From WRAU01 sp964277385 (GTDB taxonomy: Bacteria > Pseudomonadota > Alphaproteobacteria > WRAU01 > Hepatincolaceae), in assembly GCA_964277385.1 (NCBI GenBank), contig OZ195520.1, forward strand, positions 1,302,001-1,366,000: a DNA stretch of 64,000 bases, written 5' to 3'. The notes beneath the pieces are model-generated. The model made no database searches. It saw only the letters and a list, made by a program, of their open reading frames with translations, and was not told the DNA's origin. Shown here one piece after another: positions 17,332 to 26,440 of this stretch; the stretch's first letter is position 1, and each line of letters opens with the position of its first letter. Both the position numbers and the translations under genes were made by a program.

Positions 17332-19266
17332 TTATATTATAAATTCTAGATGTTTCTTATTAATATTTTCATTAATTAGTTTTATAAAATCTTGTAAATT
17401 TAAAGTTATTTGTTTTTCTTGTCCTAAAATTCTTAAAGTTACAGTGTAATTTTGCTCTTCTTTCTCGCCAATAATTACCATCAAAGGAACTTTATTTAAA
17501 GTATGTTCTCTTATTTTATAACTAATTTTTTGGTATCTCGTATCAAGTTCAACATTTATACCATTTTCTTTTAGAGAATCTGCAACTTTAATTCCATAAT
17601 TATCAAATTTATTGGAAATTGTCATAACACATACTTGTACAGGAGATAACCATAATGGCAACTTTCCTTTATAGTGCTCTAATAAAATACCAATAAATCT
17701 TTCTAAAGATCCTAATATCGCTCTATGTAACATTACAGGAACATATTTATTACCATCTTCAGCAATATAATGTGCCCCTAACCTATGTGGTAATATGAGA
17801 TCACTCTGCAGAGTTCCCATTTGCCAATCTCTCCCCAAAGAATCTTTAATTGCAAATTCTAACTTAGGCCCATAAAAAGCACCCTCTCCTTTATTAAGAA
17901 TAGGATCAAGACCTGCTTTTTTAGCTGCTTCCCATAGAGCTTGCTCTGATTTATCCCAAGTAGAATCATCTCCTGCTCTTTTTGCTGGTCTGTCTGAAAA
18001 TTTAACAATAATATTAACGTCATCTCCAAAAATTTCTTTATATACTTCTTGCAATAAATTACAAAAAGAGACTGTTTCATCAACAATTTGATTCTCAGTA
18101 CAAAAAATGTGAGCATCATCTTGAGTAAATGCCCTAACTCTCATGATTCCATGCAAAGCACCGGATGGCTCATTTCTATGACAACAACCAAACTCAGCCA
18201 TTCTGTAAGGAAGATCTCTATAAGATTTTTGTCCTTGTTTAAATATCTGAATATGTGCAGGACAATTCATGGGCTTAAGAGCTAAAACAGTATTATCATC
18301 ATTATTAATAACAAACATATTTTCACCAAACTTATCCCAATGACCTGATGCTTCCCAAAGAGATCTATCAAGAATATGAGGAGTTTTAACTTCTGTATAG
18401 CCATTTTTTTGTAACTTTTCTCTGATATAAGCTTCTAAAGTTCTATAGAGTCTCCAACCCTTATCATGCCAAAAAACAGAGCCAACAGCTTCTTCTTGCA
18501 TATGGAATAAATCAAGTTCTTTACCTAATTTACGATGATCGTGTTTTTCTAATTCTTCTTGTAAAGACAAATAGGCATCTAAATCTTTTTGGCTTAAGAA
18601 GCCAATTCCATAGACTCTTTGCATCATAGGATTTTTTGCATCACCTTGCCAATAAACTCCCGATACTTTTGTTAATTTGAAAAATTTTGGAATCTTTTTA
18701 GTATTATAAATATGAGGACCACGACATAAATCATCAAAATTACCTTGTTTATAAAAAGTTACAGTATCATCTTCTATTCCATTAAGAATTTCAACTTTAA
18801 AATCTTGATTTTGTGATTTATATAGATCTATAGCCTCTAATCTTGAAATACTCCTACAAATAACATCTTCTTTTCTATCTATAATTTCTCTCATTTTGTT
18901 TTCTAATAAAGAAAGATCTTCTTCATTAAAAGGTTGATTCGGTAAAGAATCATAAAAGAATCCATTTTCGGTAACAGGACCTGTCCCTAGTTTTGATTCT
19001 GGAAAAATTTCCATAATTGCTTCACCCAATAAGTGAGCCATATCATGTCTAAACAAAGGCAAAATAACATCTGTATTTTTATTAGTAACTATCTCTATTT
19101 TTGCATTAAACTCAATGATTCTTGTTAAGTCCCATAAATCATCATTAACATATATTGCAAAAGCATTATCTGCTAATTTTGGACTAATTTTGTATGCAAT
19201 ATCGTAACCACTTACAGGGGAATCAAAATTTAATTTTGAACCATCAAGAAGAGTAATTTCTATCAT
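17332..19266 (-). CDS. thrS: threonyl-tRNA synthetase
   Basis: ThrRS (644 residues) charges tRNA-Thr. Domains in order: TGS (1-60), the editing domain with the HxxxH zinc motif HDMAHLLGEA, the class II catalytic core with MNCPAHIQIF, GCCHRNEPSGALHG (motif 2) and the HRAILGSLERF motif 3, and a C-terminal anticodon-binding domain (about 545-640). The catalytic zinc ligands Cys, His, His are present. Length is normal. It is the first gene of the thrS-infC-rpmI-rplT group, divergent from the Lon-like gene with a shared 158-nt spacer. Confidence 0.98.
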   Translation of the reverse strand: MIEITLLDGSKLNFDSPVSGYDIAYKISPKLADNAFAIYVNDDLWDLTRIIEFNAKIEIVTNKNTDVILPLFRHDMAHLLGEAIMEIFPESKLGTGPVTENGFFYDSLPNQPFNEEDLSLLENKMREIIDRKEDVICRSISRLEAIDLYKSQNQDFKVEILNGIEDDTVTFYKQGNFDDLCRGPHIYNTKKIPKFFKLTKVSGVYWQGDAKNPMMQRVYGIGFLSQKDLDAYLSLQEELEKHDHRKLGKELDLFHMQEEAVGSVFWHDKGWRLYRTLEAYIREKLQKNGYTEVKTPHILDRSLWEASGHWDKFGENMFVINNDDNTVLALKPMNCPAHIQIFKQGQKSYRDLPYRMAEFGCCHRNEPSGALHGIMRVRAFTQDDAHIFCTENQIVDETVSFCNLLQEVYKEIFGDDVNIIVKFSDRPAKRAGDDSTWDKSEQALWEAAKKAGLDPILNKGEGAFYGPKLEFAIKDSLGRDWQMGTLQSDLILPHRLGAHYIAEDGNKYVPVMLHRAILGSLERFIGILLEHYKGKLPLWLSPVQVCVMTISNKFDNYGIKVADSLKENGINVELDTRYQKISYKIREHTLNKVPLMVIIGEKEEQNYTVTLRILGQEKQITLNLQDFIKLINENINKKHLEFII

Positions 19267-19424
19267 AATATTTAATATACCTGTTTCTTATATTTATCTT
19301 AATTGAAGAATTATAATAAAAAATATAAGAATATTCCATATTTAATTAGAATTCTATTACTTTATTAAGTTTCATTTATATGGTATACTTTCGTTATAAA
19401 ATAATAAAAAATTAAAGGTAAGCA

Positions 19425-21866
19425 ATGGAAAAGTTTAAACTTTCGTTAGATCAAGTGTATAAATCTTGTCCTACAGATATTTTCAAAAATAGCGCTACTC
19501 CAATAAAAATTATTAAACAAGATAGAGTTTTAAAGTCTTTAAGTATGGGAGTTAATATAAATTCCCCTGGCTATAATATTTTTGCTATGGGCTCAAATGG
19601 AATAGGAAGAAAAAGAGTAGTACTAGATTTTTTAGCTAACAAAGCGAAAGATAAAGCTGTACCAAAAGATTGTGTTTATGTTCATAATTTTGAAAATGAA
19701 GAAATTCCAAATGCTATTTCTTTAAAAGCTGGAGAGGCAAAAGTTTTTAAAAAAAATATAGATAAAATGATATCTGATTTAAGTATCATTATTCCTTCAA
19801 TTTTTGAAGGGACAACTTATAGAAATAAATTATTAGAAATTACAAAATCTTCTGGAGAAAAACAACGAATTAATTTTGAAAAATTAACAAAACAAGCTTT
19901 AGACAATAGCTTATTAATTGAAAAAATAGAAAATAGATTTTCTATAGTTGCAACAAATAATGACCAAAAACCTTTGTCAGAAGAAGAATTTGAAAAACTA
20001 AATGAAGATCAAAAACATAAAATTGTATCAAATATAAAAGTTTTTCAAAATAAGTTAGAAAAACTTCTTAGCTCGTTGCCTTTAGGAGAAAAAGAAAAAC
20101 AATCAAAAATTGCATCTTATAACAAAAAAACGATAGAAAAAGTTCTAAAACCTTTTGTTTCTAAGCTGATTAGAAAATGGGGCGATTCAAAAGATGTTGT
20201 ATCTTACCTAGAACAACTTCTTGGATATATAATAGAAAACTATATAATTTTTTTACCTCACCAAAGAATTGAGGATAAAAAACAAGAGATTGTAAAAGAT
20301 TTGCTAATAGAAAAACAAATGAATCTGTTTAAGGTAAATATCATAGTAGATAGAAGCCGAGACGTTAAACAAGATAAAGGTGCTCCTGTTATATATTTAG
20401 ATAATCCAAATTATGGAAAATTATTTGGAAAAATAGAATATTCAAGTCAGTTAGGTATGTTATCAACCGATTTTACTAACATAAAGTCTGGATATTTACA
20501 TCAAGCCAATGGAGGTTATTTAGTAATTAATGCCCGAAAATTATTAGAAATTCCTTTTTTATGGGAATCTTTAAAACAAGTTATAAAAGATAAAAAAATT
20601 CAATTTTTAACACCAGAAAGTGCTATTTATAATACTGCTTTAATAAGTTTAGAGCCAGAACCAATCCCTTTAGATATAAAAATTATTTTAGTTGGTGAGC
20701 CTAATATTTATTATGGTTTATGGCAATATGATCCAGAATTTAAAGAATTATTTAGAATAGTTGCCGATTTTGATGACACAGTTCCATATAACAATGAAAG
20801 TGCCTTATTATATCATTCTTATATAAAATCTTTTATAAAAGACCATAAACTCAAAGAATTAAACAATGAAGCAATTGCAAAAGTAGTTGAATTGGGTGCT
20901 ATAATTGCAGATTCTCAAAAACTTTTAAGTGCCAATATGTTAAAAATTAAGTCTGTTTTAATAGAATCTAACTACTTAGCAAAACAAAAAAAGATAGACA
21001 TAATAACAGAAAAAGAAATTTCTGAAGCATACAAAATGCAAAAAGACAGATCTGCTAAATTCTCTGATCACATGGAAAAAGTTATAAAACAAAAACTAAT
21101 TTTGGTAGAAACCGAAGGTTCAGAAGTAGGTCAAATAAATGGATTAGCTGTTTTTTCTACAAATGATTTCATGTTTGGACAGCCTCAAAGAATCAGCGCC
21201 AGTGTTTACAAAGGTAAAAAAGGCGTTGTAGATATTGAAAGAGTTGTATCATTGTCGGGTGCTATACATCATAAAGGCATAATGATATTACAGTCGTTTT
21301 TAAATTCAAGATTAGGACAAAATCATCCTTTAGCATTTTCAGCAAGTATAGTATTTGAACAATCCTATGGTCCTATTGATGGTGATAGTGCAACATCTAC
21401 AGAGCTATATTGTTTGTTATCTGCTTTATCTAGTGTTCCTATAAAACAACATTTTGCAGTTACTGGATCTATGGATCAAAAAGGTAGAGTACAAGCTATT
21501 GGTGGGGTTAATCATAAAATAGAAGGGTTCTTTAGAATCTGTAAACATAATGGATTAACAGGAGAGCATGGAGTTATTATTCCAAAGACTAATATTTCAG
21601 ATTTAATGCTTAATGAGGAAATCAAAGAAGCCATATCAGAAAATTTATTTAATATCTATGCTGTTTCTCATGTTGATGAAGGTATAGAAATATTAACAGG
21701 AGCATCAGCAGGAAAACCAAATGAACACGGTTGCTACCCTGAGGATAGTATTTATGGAAAAATACAAAGTAAATGGTTAAATGTTCCAACAAAAGAATCA
21801 GAAGAAAACTTAACTACTGGTTGTAATAAAAAATCAGCTGATTCAAAACTTCAGAAAATATGTTAA
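19425..21866 (+). CDS. Lon-like ATP-dependent protease (YcbZ/LonH type)
   Basis: This 813-residue protein belongs to the AAA_32/Lon-like group. The N-terminal region has the degenerate P-loop FAMGSNGIGRKR (family members often have GTGR in place of GKT), then a long helical insert (about 120-290), a AAA region (about 310-470, with SGYLHQANGGYLVINARKLLE), and a C-terminal Lon protease domain with the Ser-Lys dyad Ser655 (DGDSATS) and Lys698 (GVNHKIEGF). It probably degrades proteins in the cytosol, but no substrate is known. It lacks the N-terminal domain of classical LonA, which is not in this window. It has a good SD (AAAGG) and is divergent from thrS. Confidence 0.88.
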   Translation: MEKFKLSLDQVYKSCPTDIFKNSATPIKIIKQDRVLKSLSMGVNINSPGYNIFAMGSNGIGRKRVVLDFLANKAKDKAVPKDCVYVHNFENEEIPNAISLKAGEAKVFKKNIDKMISDLSIIIPSIFEGTTYRNKLLEITKSSGEKQRINFEKLTKQALDNSLLIEKIENRFSIVATNNDQKPLSEEEFEKLNEDQKHKIVSNIKVFQNKLEKLLSSLPLGEKEKQSKIASYNKKTIEKVLKPFVSKLIRKWGDSKDVVSYLEQLLGYIIENYIIFLPHQRIEDKKQEIVKDLLIEKQMNLFKVNIIVDRSRDVKQDKGAPVIYLDNPNYGKLFGKIEYSSQLGMLSTDFTNIKSGYLHQANGGYLVINARKLLEIPFLWESLKQVIKDKKIQFLTPESAIYNTALISLEPEPIPLDIKIILVGEPNIYYGLWQYDPEFKELFRIVADFDDTVPYNNESALLYHSYIKSFIKDHKLKELNNEAIAKVVELGAIIADSQKLLSANMLKIKSVLIESNYLAKQKKIDIITEKEISEAYKMQKDRSAKFSDHMEKVIKQKLILVETEGSEVGQINGLAVFSTNDFMFGQPQRISASVYKGKKGVVDIERVVSLSGAIHHKGIMILQSFLNSRLGQNHPLAFSASIVFEQSYGPIDGDSATSTELYCLLSALSSVPIKQHFAVTGSMDQKGRVQAIGGVNHKIEGFFRICKHNGLTGEHGVIIPKTNISDLMLNEEIKEAISENLFNIYAVSHVDEGIEILTGASAGKPNEHGCYPEDSIYGKIQSKWLNVPTKESEENLTTGCNKKSADSKLQKIC

Positions 21867-21915
21867 ATCAAGTAAATATGAGTATATAAGAGTTTATAAA
21901 ATATTATATAGACTC

Positions 21916-22232
21916 TTATATATCATTATCTAAAGAATAATTATAAATTTTTGGCATTTCATTAAACCATTTATATATAAAAAAGTTGTACTAATCTTTC
22001 TAGGAAAGACGATACTATGATAAGTAGTATTTTCACTACTAATAGTAACAAACTGTTTTTATATTATATTTTTTGAAGAATTTTGATTTATTTTTATAGT
22101 TTCACGATCATAAATTACAACTATAACATTATTTGACTTATTAATAACTTTTGTTGTGTGATTTCCATCAATACTAATATTTTTCTGTACCAAGTTCTAA
22201 CAAAATCGCAATAAAAAAACATATTTCATCAT
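21916..22232 (-). pseudogene. decayed small gene of unknown family
   Basis: The reverse strand from ATG 22230-22232 reads MKYVFLLRFC, an in-frame TAG, then in the same frame NLVQKNISIDGNHTTKV and NNVIVVIYDRETIKI before a stop. Shifted frames continue with KQFVTISSENTTYHSIVFP and finally EMPKIYNYSLDNDI, closing at TAA 21916-21918. The pieces look like a formerly secreted or membrane-linked protein of about 100 residues with a short hydrophobic start. No family recognised. The remainder of the 21867-22363 gap is only deoB leader. Confidence 0.5.
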
Positions 22233-22363
22233 GATTTCTTTTATAAAAATTAATAACAATTAAACAACTACCAAATATAGTAGCATAAATTTTTATACAT
22301 AGTTGATTAATTTTAACGTATAATATAACAAAAGATAAAACAATGAAATAAAAAGGTATTAAA

Positions 22364-23560
22364 ATGAAAAGAGCAATAATATTACTTATGGATTCTGTTG
22401 GGATTGGTTGCTCCCATGATGCGGAAAAATATGGTGATAAAGGAGCTAATACTATTGGACATATATTAGAACATTATCCGGATACAAATCTAAAAAATTT
22501 ATCTACATTAGGACTTATCTACACACTACAAGATAGCTGTGGATCTAATTACAAACATCCACTTGGAGATTTAACACCTCATACTATTTATGGTTATGGA
22601 GTAGAAACAAGTAAAGGTAAAGATACACCAAGCGGACATTGGGAATTAATGGGATGCCCTGTTAATTTTGATTGGGGATATTTTATAGCTGAAAAAGGAA
22701 AAGAAAATTCTATTTTTCCTCAAGAATTATTAGATATTTTAGTTAAAAAAGGAAATCTAAAAGGATACTTAGGTAACCGTGCAGGTTCCGGAACACAAAT
22801 AATAGATGAGCTAGCTGAAGAACATATTAAAACAGGTAAACCAATTTTTTATACATCAGCAGATAGCGTATTTCAAATTGCTGCCCATGAAGAACATTTT
22901 GGTTTAGAAAATCTTTATAAATTATGTAAAATTGCCCGTGAAGAATTATATAAATATAACATAGGAAGAGTAATAGCTAGACCTTTTATAGGTAATAAAG
23001 TTGGTGAATTTAAAAGAACAGGGAATCGTAAAGATTATTCTATAGAACCACATGAAAACACTTTACTTGATATTGCAAAAAATAATGGTAAAAAAGTTGT
23101 TTCTATTGGTAAAATATCAGATATCTTTGCAGCAAGAGGAATTACTAAGGCTATAAAATCATCTACTTTGCCAAATCTTTGTAATGATAGCATTAAAGCA
23201 ATCAAGGAAGAAAAAGATGTAAGCATTATATTCACAAATCTTGTTGATTTTGATTCTGAATATGGACATAGAAGAAATGTAAAAGGATACAAAGAAGCTC
23301 TTGAATATTTTGATAGCCGATTACCAGAAGTGCTAGAAAATCTACAAGATGATGATCTCTTAATAATAACCGCCGATCATGGTTGTGATCCAACTTGGAA
23401 AGGCACAGATCATACTCGTGAGTATGTTCCTTTTTTACTTTATTCTAAATCTTTTGATACAAAAAATATTGGTAAAAGAGATACATTTTCAGATCTTGGA
23501 CAATCAATTGCAACTTATTTAGATTTACCTCCACTGAAACATGGAAAATCATTTTTATAA
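22364..23560 (+). CDS. deoB: phosphopentomutase
   Basis: DeoB (398 residues) interconverts (deoxy)ribose 1-phosphate and 5-phosphate in nucleoside salvage. Family landmarks are MDSVGIGCSHDAEKYGDKG near the N-terminus, the phosphorylation Thr in KGKDTPSGHWELMG, TSADSVFQIAAHEE, and the metal-binding TADHGCDPTWKGTDHTRE. Length is normal. The gene is 22 nt ahead of deoD and shares its reading direction, so they probably form an operon ending at the terminator at 24306. AAAGG precedes its ATG. Confidence 0.96.
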   Translation: MKRAIILLMDSVGIGCSHDAEKYGDKGANTIGHILEHYPDTNLKNLSTLGLIYTLQDSCGSNYKHPLGDLTPHTIYGYGVETSKGKDTPSGHWELMGCPVNFDWGYFIAEKGKENSIFPQELLDILVKKGNLKGYLGNRAGSGTQIIDELAEEHIKTGKPIFYTSADSVFQIAAHEEHFGLENLYKLCKIAREELYKYNIGRVIARPFIGNKVGEFKRTGNRKDYSIEPHENTLLDIAKNNGKKVVSIGKISDIFAARGITKAIKSSTLPNLCNDSIKAIKEEKDVSIIFTNLVDFDSEYGHRRNVKGYKEALEYFDSRLPEVLENLQDDDLLIITADHGCDPTWKGTDHTREYVPFLLYSKSFDTKNIGKRDTFSDLGQSIATYLDLPPLKHGKSFL

Positions 23561-23582
23561 ACAACAACATAAGGAAAAAATT

Positions 23583-24281
23583 ATGGCTACTCCTCATATT
23601 AACGCAAAAGATAACGCATTTGCAGAAACAGTATTGTTTCCTGGTGATCCACTAAGAGCTAAATTTATTGCAGAAACTTTTTTAGAGAATACAGTTGAAA
23701 TTACAAATGTAAGAAACATATTAGGTTTTACAGGAGAATATCAAGGTAAAAAAGTATCTGTTATGGGAAGTGGAATGGGCATTCCTTCTTGTTCTATTTA
23801 TGCAAAAGAACTTATTACTGAATACGGTGTTAAAAACATAATTAGAATCGGTAGTGCTGGCGGATTAGAAGGAACAAAATTAAGAGAGGTTGTAATAGCC
23901 AATGGAGCTTCAACAGATTCTAATGTAAACAGACAAAGACTGGCCGGATTTGATTTCGCAGCAATATCAAGTTTTGATTTAACTCTAAAAGCATATAATG
24001 CCGCTAAAGAAAATAATATTCCAGTAAAAGTTGGTCAATGCTTTAGTGCTGATTTATTTTACAGTCCAAACTTTGAAGCCTTTACTTTAATGGAAAAAAT
24101 GAAAATTTTATGTGTAGAAATGGAAGCAGCTGGTCTTTATGGTGTCGCTGCTGAATTTGGTGCTAACGCTTTGGCTATATTAACTATTTCTGATCATATT
24201 AGAACTGGTGAAGCTTTACCTTCATCTGAGAGACAAACAACTTTCACAGATATGATGAAAATTGCTCTTAGTTGTATTTAA
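23583..24281 (+). CDS. deoD: purine nucleoside phosphorylase
   Basis: DeoD (232 residues) splits purine nucleosides with phosphate to the free base and (deoxy)ribose 1-phosphate, which deoB then converts. Motifs are MATPHINAKDNAFAE, VLFPGDPLRAKFIAE, GSGMGIPSCSIYAKELI, RIGSAG, and the active-site CVEMEAAGLYG with the purine-binding SDHIRTGE. The start is the ATG at 23583, with AAGGAAA about ten bases upstream; an earlier in-frame ATG at 23541 overlaps the deoB end and adds 14 residues not seen in the family. A terminator follows 24 nt after the stop. Confidence 0.96.
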   Translation: MATPHINAKDNAFAETVLFPGDPLRAKFIAETFLENTVEITNVRNILGFTGEYQGKKVSVMGSGMGIPSCSIYAKELITEYGVKNIIRIGSAGGLEGTKLREVVIANGASTDSNVNRQRLAGFDFAAISSFDLTLKAYNAAKENNIPVKVGQCFSADLFYSPNFEAFTLMEKMKILCVEMEAAGLYGVAAEFGANALAILTISDHIRTGEALPSSERQTTFTDMMKIALSCI

Positions 24282-24305
24282 TCATTAGTTAGTTTTTATA
24301 AATCT

Positions 24306-24340
24306 AGCCACTACTAATAATACATAGTAGTGGCTTTTTT
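24306..24340 (+). terminator. rho-independent terminator of deoB-deoD
   Basis: A perfect 11-bp stem AGCCACTACTA / TAGTAGTGGCT with an 8-base loop is followed by a T6 run. Confidence 0.92.
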
Positions 24341-24502
24341 ATTGGAATCAATCATGAAAAAACTATATAAATAGATAACAATAATTATAACAGTAAAAAA
24401 ACAAAATTCTGATAAGACATAAATATAAAATGATCAATGAAAAAATATAATAATTATTTAATAATTTTATGATGTAGTGTTTATTATAATTAACAATGCT
24501 TA

Positions 24503-24685
24503 CTATAACAATTTAAACTCTTGAGAATAAAAAGTCTTCTGAATTAAATTATAGTTAAAAAAATGAATCTCTATAAGTTGTTCCCCAAAATAAATATTAT
24601 TTAAAATAAGGTTATTACATACAAAAATAAACCCAACCTTTCTTTTGTAATGTAATAATTTACTGGCGAGATAAGAAACATTATG
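24503..24685 (-). pseudogene. possible relic open frame downstream of gloB
   Basis: The reverse strand holds an uninterrupted run of about 60 codons with no standard start codon, reading SYLASKLLHYKRKVGFIFV, then NNIYFGEQLIEIHFF, then QKTFYSQEFKLL before TAG 24503-24505. It looks like protein but matches nothing I know. In DNA this AT-rich a chance frame of this length is possible. The remaining parts of the 24341-24846 gap show nothing beyond the palindrome at 24686. Confidence 0.28.
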
Positions 24686-24703
24686 TTATCTTATATAAGA
24701 TAA
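24686..24703. repeat. 18-bp perfect palindrome
   Basis: TTATCTTATATAAGATAA is an exact inverted repeat without a spacer, in the gap between deoD and gloB. It could be an operator-like site or chance in AT-rich DNA. No T run follows, so a terminator is unlikely. Confidence 0.4.
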
Positions 24704-24846
24704 ATATAATGTTAATTATAAATAATTATTATTTTAATCATTTTTAATAGTTAAATATTGTAATAAAAATAATTGATCAATAATTATCTATTTCTTTTTG
24801 ATTGATACAAAGGTTTCTATATTATACTATTATTAGTATCTAAAAC

Positions 24847-25608
24847 TTAACCTCCAATAAGATTTGTTTTATTGTTTTTAGCCTCTCTTAAAAACGTAAA
24901 AAAAGATACAGCATCCATAGTTTGGTTGTGCAACAAGTGAGATTTAAAATCTTCATTGTAAAGATTTAAAAACGGATTACATCTAAATTCAAAATCTAAT
25001 GTTGTTGGTAGGGTTAAATCGTTTTCTAAAATAAATCTTTCTCTATCACCTAAATTAAAAAATCCTAAAGATTTTGTAAAACTAAGATTTGCTTTTGTGT
25101 ACTCATGAGAAGGAAAAACTAAAGTTTGGGGAGGAAGGCTTTTTAGCGAATTAAAAGAATTAACCATATCAGAAGGGTCTCCTTCAAAAACTCTACCACA
25201 TCCTAAAGAAAATAAAAAATCTCCTACAAACAAATATTTATCTTCTTCAAAATAAAAAATAATATGATCAGCACAATGACCAGGAGTTGCTATAACTTTA
25301 ATTTTATTGTCTAATAGGGTTATTTCATCTCCATCTTCTACTCCAATATCTAATTTGGGCAATCTTTCTTTAAAATTCTTATTGCCAACTACACTCGCAC
25401 CTGTTGCTTTTACTAAATCATCTGTTTGTGAGATATGATCATCATGTGCATGGGTAATAATTATATATTTTAAATTCAATTTGTTATTTTCTAATAATTT
25501 TATGATAGGTTGACTCTCTCCACAATCAATAACAATGGCTTCTTTTTTTTCATTATAAACTACCCAAGAGTAATTATCAGATAAAATTTTCGTAAAAGTC
25601 CATTGCAT
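24847..25608 (-). CDS. gloB: hydroxyacylglutathione hydrolase (glyoxalase II)
   Basis: This 253-residue metallo-beta-lactamase-fold enzyme has the metal motif THAHDDH, further ligands in TPGHCADH, the Asp in GDFLFSLGCGRVFEGDP, and the His in FPSHEYT. The C-terminal portion (from about 170) matches the glyoxalase II substrate-binding region with RCNPFL. It hydrolyses S-lactoylglutathione to lactate and glutathione, consistent with gshB elsewhere in the window. GGGGAG lies just before the ATG. It is divergent from the chorismate mutase gene, with 52 nt between them. No glyoxalase I was seen here. Confidence 0.92.
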   Translation of the reverse strand: MQWTFTKILSDNYSWVVYNEKKEAIVIDCGESQPIIKLLENNKLNLKYIIITHAHDDHISQTDDLVKATGASVVGNKNFKERLPKLDIGVEDGDEITLLDNKIKVIATPGHCADHIIFYFEEDKYLFVGDFLFSLGCGRVFEGDPSDMVNSFNSLKSLPPQTLVFPSHEYTKANLSFTKSLGFFNLGDRERFILENDLTLPTTLDFEFRCNPFLNLYNEDFKSHLLHNQTMDAVSFFTFLREAKNNKTNLIGG

Positions 25609-25660
25609 TTATATCTCCCCTACTCTACACTTAAATTAATAAAATAATTATAGAGATAAA

Positions 25661-26440
25661 ATGAATAAAAGTAAATTAAGTAAGTTAATACCAATTAGGA
25701 AACATATCAATTTTATAGATAAAAAAATAACCCTTCTTTTAAAAAAACGTAGTTTTATAATACCTAAAGTTAGAAAGATAAAAAAATCTTGGAACTATAA
25801 AATTGCAATTAGAAGAGAAATAGAAATTGCTAAAAAAATTTCTAAAAACGATTTCGGACTTTATAGCAATTTATTTTTACAAAAAATATGGAGAGAAATA
25901 ATATCAGCAACCTTATTTATAGAATGCAATTTAAGAATAATTGTTTATAAAAATTCTAAAAATTATTTTGATTTATGGGAAATCACAAAAGATCATTTTA
26001 GTGGTTCTATAAACCTAGAAATTAATGAATATATTAATTATCTTTTTAATGAATTAATAAATCAAAAAACAGAGTGTATAGTGTTACCAAATTTTTGCGA
26101 TAGCGATATAAAATGGTGGGAATTTTTACTGCAAGAAAAATATAAATCTATAAAAATTAATATGAAATTACCTTTCATATTAGGATTTAAAACCTTAGGC
26201 AACTCAAAAGGATTTATATTATCACTTAACGACGTAGAAATCTTTAGCGAAAATTTATTATATATAGTAGAAAAACCACTAGATTCTAAAGTAGAAGATA
26301 TATTAGATGAAAATTCAACTCATTTTGTATTAAAATCCAATCTTAGTGTAAAAGAATTAGCAAAAAATCTAAGCATAAATGATAATAAAATAAAATTTAT
26401 AGGAAGCTACGCAAACCCTATAAAAGGTATAGACAATTAA
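25661..26440 (+). CDS. chorismate mutase family protein (AroQ type)
   Basis: This 259-residue protein has an AroQ-like chorismate mutase domain in residues 8-95: PIRKHINFIDKKITLLLKKR, then AIRREIEIAKKI and LQKIWREIISATLFIE, matching the Arg, Lys, Glu pattern of the three-helix fold. The other 165 residues have an alphaproteobacterial-type extension that I cannot assign. It would convert chorismate to prephenate, yet no other aromatic pathway gene is in the window, and the protein is very Lys/Ile-rich and divergent. The 3' end overlaps the end of the convergent yejF-like gene by 23 bases. Function is inferred from the domain only. Confidence 0.68.
   Translation: MNKSKLSKLIPIRKHINFIDKKITLLLKKRSFIIPKVRKIKKSWNYKIAIRREIEIAKKISKNDFGLYSNLFLQKIWREIISATLFIECNLRIIVYKNSKNYFDLWEITKDHFSGSINLEINEYINYLFNELINQKTECIVLPNFCDSDIKWWEFLLQEKYKSIKINMKLPFILGFKTLGNSKGFILSLNDVEIFSENLLYIVEKPLDSKVEDILDENSTHFVLKSNLSVKELAKNLSINDNKIKFIGSYANPIKGIDN

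Noticed and set aside
22157..22172. CRP-like TGTGATTTCCATCAAT upstream of deoB
   Set aside because: The right arm matches only 3 of 5, it lies inside the reverse-strand pseudogene, and it is about 200 bases from deoB.
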